Positions 40,301-52,300 of a DNA stretch of 64,000 bases are shown piece after piece. The stretch comes from Sipunculus nudus. Its lineage: Eukaryota > Annelida > Sipuncula > Golfingiida > Sipunculidae. The notes beneath the pieces were generated by a model. The model had not been told where the DNA came from, ran no database searches, and saw only the letters and a list, made by a program, of their open reading frames with translations. The stretch spans positions 93,086,723 through 93,150,722 of the forward strand of contig CM049309.1 in assembly GCA_026874595.1 (NCBI GenBank), written 5' to 3'. Each line of letters begins with the position of its first letter. The first letter of the stretch is position 1. A program made the position numbers and the translations under genes.

Positions 40301-43300
40301 GAAACCATTTGAAAAGCTAAGAGAAAATGGCCCAGCTTAAATGAACCTCTGTAAATTATAGAATAATGGATATGAGCTAAAGCATATGGTATGTGTAATA
40401 AATGAAACCTTTGGCCTGAAACCATTTAGTGATGCACCAAGGGAAAAAATGGGCCTACGGTAAGTGTCATATAAAAGTTCCGTTTCATAAACAAATAATG
40501 TGTGAAGGTAATTAAGTTTTCAAAAGTTAAATATATGGCCATATGAGTTAAAAAATTAATCCAACAAAGTTTGACCAATATTCCTAATTTTAAAAACTAG
40601 GTTTAACAGTGTTATTCACACCTAGGCCCCGCCAATTTTAAGAGATATGAATGAAAGCTACCAAGTATTTATATCTTCTTAAATCTTGTCAGTTAGCACT
40701 TACATTAAGTCCTAATATTTTACCATATTTGAATATTAGGATTAAATTCCAGAAAATTTTGCTCTATAAAACAAGGGACCTATGGGTCACGACGCTCAGC
40801 TGTTATATATAATAAAAAAATATTATTTAGAAATGAGGCACATGCTGGTTTTGTGTGGTAATAAATATAAGCTGTATCATGAGTTGTTGTTGTTTAGCTT
40901 ATGTATGATTTTGATAGTACCTTTGGAGACAGGGAAGAGGATTGATTTCATTTATTTTATTAACAAATGGAGTACTACTGTCACACAGATTTTGACTTGG
41001 CCATATAACTTATAAGCAGAACATATAATATAAGAGTTTAACTATTTATTAAAAAAATTACAAATATTGTCCCAAATATAATTTTTATTAAAAATAATAA
41101 GAGAATCATATGATTTTTTAAAATGAAATATAACTGATATGATTATTAAAATAATATTAAAGAATATATTCATGAATGCATTCATGAATACATTTTGAAA
41201 GTATTTGCTTGAGTATTCATATACTTTCATTTTTACCTGAATTCCCATTCTTTATGCAAGAAATTTTATAATGGAGTACATAATCATATTCGTATTTAAA
41301 TACAATTACAAAGTATTCGCACCACGTCTGGTATTTATTCAGTTTTCACCAAACAATGATGTTGAGAATCCAGAATATACAAAATTCACACATTTAAATA
41401 ATGATCATAAGTACCTGGTTTTATGGCTTTTATTTATATTAAAAAATAACTGTAAAAAATTCATTTTGGACTAATTTCACATCAATGTACACACTAGACA
41501 CAGTAGGAATCTAGATTAATATTATCAACTGCATCTTTGTCTATCATTAATTTCCTTCATATAATCCTTAATGATTAGTAATGAATAATATGATTTACTT
41601 CTTTATCATTAAAAATGAACTGAAAAATGCCATAGGTGACTGCATGGTGTTATTTGGAATATGTGACATTCTACCCATCGATACAAGATTCTTATATCAT
41701 CAGTAACTGCAAGTTAATTTCCTGTTATTATAAACTAACAAATTCCTTTTCTATTTTTCTTTAATTTGTTATTAAAAACCAATAAAAATTTATTAATTTA
41801 TTGTTTATTGTTATGTTGTTGGTTAAAACTACTAGATGAGTTGGGTTGAACACCTGGATCAACTGTGGCTGGCCATCAGCTGCCTGGATTCTCCCCTCAA
41901 GCGTGCATAATTTGATGAAAGGTCAACAAGGTCAACATACAGGCGACTCAAGAGGGGCTTGAGAGAGCAAAAGTCTGACAGGGTCTCATAAAAAACATTA
42001 ATAAAAGCTACAATATTTGGCAAATTTCTTTCAGCTTTCTAAACTAAAAAGCTGAAATCCTTATGTGTGCAAGATATGAAAATTATATCAACAGTGCTCA
42101 CGGGAAACAAACGTGCCATGGTCACAGTTGGGCAAAATTTAAGGTACTAATTTTATATTTATACTAATAACTTATAAAATTTGAAAAATTCAGAACTAAT
42201 TTTGGGTATTCAATTGAATCTTGATTAAATAATGTTACATCCCTGACAAAAAAAATCTCTAGCTTCAGCAATGCCCTTGTTAAGGGAGTAAATATATTTC
42301 TTGATTTTTTACAAAGTGCATTATGTTTGGGCCCATAACTTAAAAAAAATACACAATACTGACATCATTTCTGGCATGTGCATAGTGAATGTATAGAAAA
42401 ATATGTATATTATATATGATCAAAGTCAGATCAGTGGTTTTGATATTAGGCAGTCTTAAAGTGTAACATTGGGTTTTTAATGGAAAAATGAAGTTTTTCA
42501 TTGATATCTTGAAGGAATTAAGTCCTAGTGACCAAATTCTTGGCATGGTAGGGGATTTTGGAGAAATCTAACTGTATGCCAAATTTAAGGAACTTAGAGC
42601 TGAAGCTCGGGAGCTGAGCTCTAGCAAACTGCATAACACTAGCAATATGTGACATGGTGCTTGAAAACTTGAATAAAATCTACAGTTTTTGATCAACTGG
42701 TTTCAAATTTTTGGTGTTAACAGTTAAAATGCTAACAAAAACATGCTGTGAAAATTAAATCCACAGCAGTTACAGCAAAAAAACGTGCCATGGTCAAAGT
42801 TGGGCAAAATTTAAGGTACCAATTTTTTATTTTTGCTAATATTTTTAAAAATTTAAAAGATTTTGATCTAATTTTGGGTATACAATTTAATTTTGATTAA
42901 TAAAAGTAATATTACTGGAAAAAAAGTGCTTAGCTTTAACAAGTTTTGTGTTAAGTGATAAAATTTCTTTCCTGATTATTTAAAAAATGCATTATGTTTG
43001 GGCCCATAACTTTTTTAAATTAAATAATACAGACCTAATTTCTGGCATGTACATAGGAATTAAATAGAGGATTATTTATAGGAAATATGAGGAAAAACAG
43101 ATGAGTGGTTTTGATATTAGGCAGTCCTAAAGTGTGAAAATAGGTTTTTAATAAAAAATTGAGGTTTTTCCTTAATTTCTCAAAGGAATGAAGTCGCAAA
43201 GACCCAGTTTTTGGCTTGGTAGGAGATCTTGGGGACATCTAACATTATGCTGAATTTTGGATTCCTAGGTCTTATGGTTTCAAAACGTGCCACATCTACG

Positions 43301-46300
43301 GACGGACGGACGGACGGACGGACGGACAGACGGACGGACGACGGACAATGGACCACGACTATAGCTCAGATGACTTATAGTCAGCTGAGCTAAAAATCAA
43401 AATTGTCCAAGTCTCAACAAAAAGAATTTTTTTAACATAAAAATTATAAGCTTTGTCTTGTATATTAGTCCTGTGTATCGAAGCGGTGGGTCAGGGAGGG
43501 GTCTCTGTTGTTACTGTTCATCGCTGAAAAAATGTGAAATTATAAGGTTCATCTTGTTTAGAGTACACGTCTGTCAACAGAATGGGGTGGGGGGGGGGGG
43601 GGGGGAGAGAGAAAGGCTCCCTGTGGTATTTATGCTGGCAGCCTGATCAAGCTCAACAAGAGAGAGGGCTTGCCTGAGTGATGGGATTACATAATAGCCT
43701 GGGGAGCATTGAGAGTTGCACTGAATGACCTACAGTGACCTCAGTGGACTGCTTGACAATGTAAGGGAATACAACAAGAGCCTCCAAACAAATTAAATAA
43801 CTAGCCTAATTTTGCAGCTTTTATTTTCAAATTTCAGATTTTAACAGATTAAATCCTTATGTGTACATGCTGTGAAAATAACATCCACAGTACTTACAGG
43901 AAAAAATCGTGCCATGGCCAAAGTTGGGCAAAATTTAAGGTACTGATTTTATATTTATGCTAATAACTTAAAAAAAAAGCATTTTTCAGATCTAATTTTC
44001 GGTATACAATTGAATCTTGATTAAATGATGTTATATTCCTGAAAAAAAGTCTCAGCCATTCTTATTTTAAGTGAGTAAATATATATCCTGATTTTTTACA
44101 AGGTGCATTATGTTTGGGCCTGTAACTTCAACAAATTATGCAATACTGACCGAAATTTTGGTATGTACATAGGAAATGTATGGAAGAATATGAATATTAA
44201 CAATTACATCTAACATTATGCCAATTTTTGGTTTACCAGGTAAACAAAAGTGGGGTCATGATGCTAGAAAATACAAATACATTAAGGCTTCTAAAAAACT
44301 TCAATAGCTAGACTAATTTTTAAGCTTATACTTTCAAATTCAAAATTCATCAGATTAAATCCACGTAAACTGGCTGTGAAAATTAAATCAAATGTACTTA
44401 TAAGAAAAAAACGTGACATGGTCAATTTAGGCAAAATTTAAGGTACCTATTTTTTTATTTATGCTAATATTTTAAAAAATTTAACAGATTTTGATCTAAT
44501 TTTGGGTATACAATTTAATTTTGATTAATTAAAGATATATTACTGGAAAAAAGTCCATAGCTTTAAAATGTTTTGTTTTAAGTGATCAAATATCTTTCCT
44601 GATTTTTTACAAAATGCATTATGTTTGAGCCCATAACTTTTTTTAAATCATATAATACAGACCTAATTTCTGACATGTACATAGGAACTATATAGAGGAA
44701 TATTTATGGTAAATATGAGGAAAAAATAAATGAGTGGTTTCAATATTAGGCAGTCCTGAAGTGTGAAAATAGGTTTTTAACAAGGGACCTATGGGTCACG
44801 ACGCTCAGCTGTTATATATGATAAAAAAATATTATTTAGAAATGAGGCACATGCTGGTTTTGTGTGGTAATAAATATAAGCTGTATTATGAGTTGTTGTT
44901 TAGCTTATGTATGATTTTGATAGTACCTTTGGAGACAGGGAAGAGGATTGATTTCATTTATTTTATTAACAAATGGAGTACTACTGTCACACAGATTTTG
45001 ACTTGGCCATATAACTTATAAGCAGAACATATAATATAAGAGTTTAACTATTTATTAAAAAAATTATTGTCCCAAATATAATTTTTATTTAAAATAATAA
45101 GAGAATCATATGATTTTTTAAAATGAAATATAACTGATATGATTATTAAAATAATATTAAAGAATATATTCATGAATGCATTCATGAATACATTTTGAAA
45201 GTATTTGCACGAGTATTCATATACTTTCATTTTTACCTGAATTCCCATTCTTTATGCAAGAAATTTTATAATGGAGTACATAATCATATTCGTATTTAAA
45301 TACAATTACAAAGTATTCGCACCATGTCTGGTATTTATTCAGTTTTCACCAAACAATGATGTTGAGAATCCAGAATATACAAAATTCACACATTTAAATA
45401 ATGATCATAAGTACCTGGTTTTATGGCTTTTATTTATATTAAAAAATAACTGTAAAAAATTCATTTTGGACTAATTTCACCTCAATGTACACACTAGACA
45501 CAGTAGGAATCTAGATTAATATTATCAACTGCATCTTTGTCTATCATTAATTTCCTTCATATAATCCTTAATGATTAGTAATGAATAATATGATTTACTT
45601 CTTTATCATTAAAAATGAACTGAAAAATGCCATAGGTGACTGCATGGTGTTATTTGGAATATGTGACATTCTACCCATCGATACAAGATTCTTATATCAT
45701 CAGTAACTGCAAGTTAATTTCCTGTTATTATAAACTAACAAATTCCTTTTCTATTTTTCTTTAATTTGTTATTTAAAACCAATAAAAATTTATTAATTTA
45801 TTGTTTATTGTTATGTTGTTGGTTAAAACTACTAGATGAGTTGGGTTGAACACCTGGATCAACTGTGGCTGGCCATAAGCTGCCTGGATTCTCCCCTCAA
45901 GCGTGCATAATTTGATGAAAGGTCAACAAGGTCAACATACAGGTGACTCAAGAGGGGCTTGAGAGAGCAAAAGTCTGACAGGGTCTCATAAAATACATTA
46001 ATAAAAGCTACAATATTTGGCAAATTTCTTTTAGCTTTCTAAACTAAAAAGCTGAAATCCTTATGTGTGCATGATATGAAAATTATATCAACAGTGCTCA
46101 CAGGAAACAAACGTGCCATTGTCACAGTTGGGCAAAATTTATGGTACTAATTTTATATTTATACTAATAACTTATAAAATTTGAAAAATTCAGAACTAAT
46201 TTTGGGTATTCAATTGAATCTTGATTAAATAATGTTACATCCCTGACAAAAAAGATCTCTAGCTTCAGCAATGCCCTTGTTAAGGGAGTAAATATATTTC

Positions 46301-49300
46301 TTGATTTTTTACAAAGTGCATTATGTTTGGGCCCATAACTTAAAAAAAAATACACAATACTGACATCATTTCTGGCATGTGCATAGTGAATGTATAGAAA
46401 AATATGTATATTATATATGATCAAAGTCAGATCAGTGGTTTTGATATTAGGCAGTCTTAAAGTGTAACATTGGGTTTTTAATGGAAAAATGAAGTTTTTC
46501 ATTGATATCTTGAAGGAATTAAGTCCTAGTGACCAAATTCTTGGCATGGTAGGGCTTTTTGGAGAAATCTAACTGTATGTCAAATTTAAGGAACTTAGAG
46601 CTGAAGCTCGGGAGCTGAGCTCTAGCAAACTGCATAACACTAGCAATATGTGACATGGTGCTTGAAAACTTGAATAAAATCTACAGTTTTTGATCAACTG
46701 GTTTCAAATTTTTGGTGTTAACAGTTGAAATGCTAACAAAAACATGCTGTGAAAATTAAATCCACAGCAGTTACAGCAAAAAAACGTGCCATGGTCAAAG
46801 TTGGGCAAAATTTAAGGTACCAATTTTTTATTTTTGCTAATATTTTTAAAAATTTAAAAGATTTTGATCTAATTTTGGGTATACAATTTAATTTTGATTA
46901 ATAAAAGTAATATTACTGGAAAAAAAGTGCTTAGCTTTAACAAGTTTTGTGTTAAGTGATAAAATTTTTTTTCCTGATTATTTACAAAATGCATTATGTT
47001 TGGGCCCATAACTTTTTTAAATTAAATAATACAGACCTAATTTCTGGCATGTACATAGGAATTATATAGAGGAATATTTATAGGAAATATGAGGAAAAAC
47101 AGATGAGTGGTTTTGATATTAGGCAGTCCTAAAGTGTGAAAATAGGTTTTTAATAAAAAATTGAGGTTTTTCCTTAATTTCTCAAAGGAATGAAGTCGCA
47201 AAGACCCAGTTTTCGGCTTGGTAGGAGATCTTGGGGACATCTAACATTATGCTGAATTTTGGATTCCTAGGTCTTACGGTTTCAAAACGTGCCACATCTA
47301 CGGACGGACGGACGGACGGACGGACGGACAGACGGACGGACGACGGACAATGGACCACGACTATAGCTCAGATGACTTATAGTCAGCTGAGCTAATAAAA
47401 AATTGAGGTTTTTCCTTAATTTCTCAAAGGAACAAAGTCGCAAAGACCCAGTTTTCGGCTTGGTAGGAGATCTTGGGGACATCTAACATTATGCCGAATT
47501 TTGGATTCCTAGGTCTTACGGTTTCCAAACGTGCCACATCTACGGATGGACGGACGGACGGACAGACGGACGGACGACGGACAATGGACCACGACTATAG
47601 CTCAGATGACTTATAGTCAGCTGAGCTAAAAAGAATAAATGTAATATCTTCATTTTGGACTAATTTCACATCAATGTACACACTAGACACAGTAGGAATC
47701 TAGATTAATATTATCAAATGCATCTTTGTCTATCATTAATTTCCTTCATATGATCCCTAATGATTAGTAATGAATAATATGATCTACTTTTTTATCATTA
47801 AAATTGAACTGAAAAATACCATAGGTGACTGCATGGTGTTATTTGGAATATGTGACATTCTATCCATCAATACAAGATTCTTATATCAACAGTAACTGCA
47901 AGTTAATTTTCTGTAATTATAAACTAACAATTCCTTTTCTACTTTTCTTTAATTTGTTATCAAAAACCAATAAAAATTTATTAATTTATTGTTTATTGTT
48001 ATGTTGTTGGTTAAAACTATTAGATGAGTTGGGTTGGACACCTGGTCACTGTGGCTGGCTTTAAGCTGCCTGGCTGCCCCAGTGTATGCCTCGCCTCAAG
48101 CATGCATAATTTGCTGAAAGTTCAACAAGGTCAACATACAGGTGACTCAAGAGGGGCTGGAGAGAGCCAAGGTCTGACATGGTCTCATAAAAACATTTAT
48201 AAAAGCTACAATTTTTGGCCAATTCCATTTATAACTTCAGAATTTAGAAGCTAAAATCCTTACGTGTGCAAGATATGAAAATTAAATCAACAGTGCTTAC
48301 AAGGAAAAAAACATGCCATAGTTAAAGTTGGGCAAAATTTAAGGTACTAATTTTATATTTATACTAATAACTTATAAAATTTGAAAAAATCAGAACTAAA
48401 TTTTGGCATTCAATTGAATCTTGATTAAATTATGTTACATCCCTGACAAAAAATCTATAGCTGCAGCAATCCTCTTGATAAGGGAGTAAATATATTTCTT
48501 GATTTTTTACAAAGTGCATTATGTTTGGGCCCATAACTTAAAACAATTATGCAATACTGACATCATTTCTGGCATGTGCATAGCGAATGTACAGAAAATA
48601 TGTATATTATATATTATCAAAGTCAGATCAGTGGTTTTGATATTAGGCAATCTTAAAGTGTAACAATGGAAAAATGAAGTTTTTTCTTAATATCTCAAGG
48701 GAATGCAGTCCTAGGGACCAAACTTTTAGCATGGTAGAGGATTTGGGGGACATCTAACTGTATGCAAAATTAAAGGAACTGAGAGCTGAAGCTGGGGAGC
48801 TGAGCTCTTGCAAACTGCATAACACTAGCTTGATGTAAACAATATGTTACATGGTGCTTGAAAACTTGAATAAAATCTACAGTTTTTGATCAACTAATTT
48901 CAAATTTTTTGTTTTAACAGTTGAAATGGTAACAAAAACATGCTTTGAAAATTAAATCCACAGCAGTTACAGGAAAAAAACGTGCCATGGTCAAACTTGG
49001 GCAAAATTTAAGGTACCAATTTTATATTTTTGCCAATATTTAAAAAAATTTAACAGATTTTGATCTAATTTTTGGTATACAATTAAATTTTGATTATTTA
49101 AAGTAGTATTACTGAAAAAAAATTCCTACCTTTAACACTTTTGGTCTTAAGTGACAAAATATCTTTCCTCATTTTTTTACAAAGTCCATTATGTTTGGGC
49201 CCATAACTTTTTTAAATTAAATAATACTGACTTAATTTCTGGCATGTACATAGGAACCATATAGAGGAATATTTATGGTAAAAATGAAGAAAACCAGATG

Positions 49301-52300
49301 AGTGGTTTTGATATTAGGCAGTCCTGAAGTGTGAAAATAGATTTCTAACTAGATGTGTCGGAACGACATGAATGACCCCGCCTGGGGCAAATTAGAAACA
49401 TTTGTAAAATTTTGTAAAATTTTTTAAGTTCAGGAGGTGTTGTATGGTCAAAAGTAGGTCAACAAGGGAAAAATACAACTCGATCTGTTACGGGTCATTA
49501 TCAAGCAACACACCAAACATCAGGCCAGTATCTGCAGGCATTGTGAAAAAGGTCCATACATGTGCATTTTTCAAAAAAATTCTGTCTTTCATGAAATTTT
49601 CTATGTTCAGGATCTGTCTGATCATCTTTGAACTTTATCTCAATTTTATTGATATACATCTTCACTGATGAAATAAAATTCCAATAGTGAATCCTTTTAT
49701 AGATATCCCGCTCACAGGGTAAAAGTTAACAGACGCGGAACGGACGGACGGACTGACAACGGACAGACAGATGGACGGACGGATAGACGGACAGCTTGGG
49801 TGACGACAATAGGCCATCAGCCTATGAGCTGAGGGCTAAAAACCGCTGTACATGAACATTTGTCATGAAAATTTATATTTCTATGAAATTTTCTATATTT
49901 AGGAGCCAATATCTGCCCACACACCAAAAATCAGGCCAATATCTGCAGGCATTGCGAAGAAAAGTACGTACATGTGTATTTGTCATGAAAATTGATATTT
50001 TTCATGAAATTTTCTATGTTCAGGAGCCGTAAAACGGTCAAAAGTAGGTCAACTGGGACGAACGCATACTCGATCTGTAACTAGTCAATATCTGCCCACA
50101 CACCCAAAATCAGGTCAATATCTGCAGGCATTGCGAAAAAAAGTCCGTACATGTGTATTTGTCATGAAAATTTCTATTTTTCATGAAATTTTCTAAGTTA
50201 TCAGGAACTGATGAACACTCCATGATCAATATATATCCAAAGAATCATGGCTATCAATGCATCAGTTTTTCATAAACTGGAAATTTTGTATCTCATTTTT
50301 GATTATTTGGGGGAAGGTGGGGGTGGGGGAGGGAATTATAAGCCGAACAACTAACAGAGACCTAATTTCAGATTTCCAAGAAGATTTTTTCATGGACCTC
50401 CCTAAATGTCAAGTATAAATATCCAAGGTCCAGTGGTTACGATTTGTGCCCTGTTAACAGAGGACAGCTTGTTCGAAGGTCTCCAAAATAGAGAAAAAAA
50501 TTAGTAAAAATTGGAAAAAATACAGGTGGCACCACCAGATTACAGGAACTGATAGAACACTCCATGTTCAATATTCATGCACAGAATCATGGTGATCAAT
50601 GCAGTAGTTATTCAGATACTTGAGCTTTTGTTTCAAATGTTGCATTATTCTGGGGGGTACTTCGGAGCCCCATAGGTTTCCAAGGAGATTTTTCATGTAC
50701 CTCCCTTGATTTGAAGTTAGAAGACTCCAGGTCCAGTGGTTACGATTTGTGCACTGTTAACGGACGGCCGGCCGGACGCCGGACAAAGGGTGATCGCTAT
50801 AGCTCAGATGACTTTTTAGTCAGCTGAGCAAAAAACTTAGGCCACAATCCCTTTAACTACAAAAGTGCACATTTGCACAGCCCTGTTGAATATAAATATG
50901 CCATCTGAACTGACAGGTAGACAGACAAAGGGCCATTTTACAGCAAATTTATAATTAAGAAAATGAATGGCCACTGATGATAGGGCAGCACATTCAGCCA
51001 TTTACTGCGAAAAAATGAATTATTAGCACACCAGCTACAAGAGTTTCTTTTAGCAACATATGGGACAAAAATGTATAATATATTATCTCATTCACAAAGA
51101 AACAGAATATTCATTCAAAGTCACATGATATATTTAACAATTTTTCTGAACATAAAAGTATTCCTAACTGATGACATATCACAGTGGGACAAAACCCACA
51201 GTGAGACCAGAAGAATATGTACAAATTTAAAGTGTATCTTTATTTACCTCAAAGTTAAGTTCTTTTACAAGCACATCTCCATTGGGTGTAATCAGAGGCA
51301 CGTGTTCAAACCTACAAAGTCAATCAGATAAGTAAATAAAATGTCAAAAGAAGCCTCACATACACAGCAGCACACAGTGTACCGCTTAGTATACTTGTGG
51401 TTTATGTGGGCTCAGTGAGTATATCATAAAAGTATTTAAAACATATTGTTTATCATAAGTTCCAAAATGTATTAACTGTCTTAGCAGCAAAAAATCCTCA
51501 CCAAGCAGAAGAAAACTAATATTTAAACTATGTATGCTGGATCCTGTCCCAGGAGATAACATAAAGGATAGTCAATTTCTCAACTCAGGGACTTCAATTG
51601 TACGTAGCTGAAGGTTTCAGGGGCGCCAGACTGCTGACGATTCTCATGAGATACGGTCGAAACCTACAGCTACGTACAATGCAATTCCCTGAGTTGAGAA
51701 TTTTACTAACCTTTATGATTATTATTTAGTTCCTGGGGAATGAGATGAGTGACTAGATAAGTTGCATTGGCATCTGCAAAGATACATGATGAGCCCCACT
51801 GTGCATCAAACTAAGGGAAACTTCACAGCTATTGCAATCAAGAGTGAGTAACTGCTACCATTCACTGTAACATGACATTGAGACCAAAGGTGATGGTGAC
51901 ATTGAGGTGACTCATATCTCTTATGAGAAACACTGCACAGTTTGGTAAAATCCTGATTAAAATAAAAATGGATAATTAGAATGATACATACACGGTACCC
52001 ACATTTAAAATCTGAACTGGGTTACAGTGACCTAATTTCAGAAAATGGGTGTTAACCAGCTATAGTGCAATTAAAACATTTAAGAACTGAATTGCATGCA
52101 AAGATATGCCTGTGATAGCATTTCAGTGAAATCAAGTTAGTGGTAAAAATGAAAAATGGCTATAAATTCCGCATATAAAGGGTAAAGGTCACCCAAAATT
52201 TAATCAGTTACGGAGAGTCATATGTCACCACCATCTCAAAATTGGAAAATATCCAATGAAAACTCTGAAAGTTGTCAAACTAATAAACAAATGATGTCAA

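Larger units (their letters stand above)
39158..47626 (-). mobile_element. A2-family element, copy 2, containing two family A copies
   Basis: The left end CAAGGGACCTATGGGTCACT is at 39158 and the right end, GAGC at 47626, follows the GACGGACGGACGACGGACAA tract. Net length without the two inner copies is about 3.2 kb. TAAAA occurs at both junctions with the host. Segments 39158-40771, 43391-44780 and 47393-47626 belong to it. Confidence 0.7.
38492..49348 (-). mobile_element. Outer family A copy A-b, split at 39157/47627
   Basis: CAAGGGACCTATGGGTCACG begins at 38492. Family A sequence is lost at 39157 within TTATATTAAAA and picks up at 47627 with TAAAAAGAATAAATG, which is continuous in copy A-e (about 57520-57550). 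The copy is cut at 49348 by family C, in a GATTTCTAA context shared with A-e at about 59270. Confidence 0.75.
36965..51247 (-). other. 14.3-kb ABCD3 intron between e13 and e14 filled by nested elements
   Basis: Reading left to right: unassigned sequence, a family D-like terminus at 37362, family C from 37533, then outer family A copy A-b (38492-39157 and 47627-49348). A-b is split by an A2 copy (39158-47626), which holds two full family A copies (40772-43390, 44781-47392). Next come family C at 49349-49836, C-type units to about 50200, and a direct repeat ending in an A-like terminus at 50829. Confidence 0.75.

Noticed and set aside
40782-41248. Small open frames repeated at 44791-45248 and 56917-57408
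   Set aside because: They recur only because family A copies recur. They vary in length through indels and show no coding constraint.
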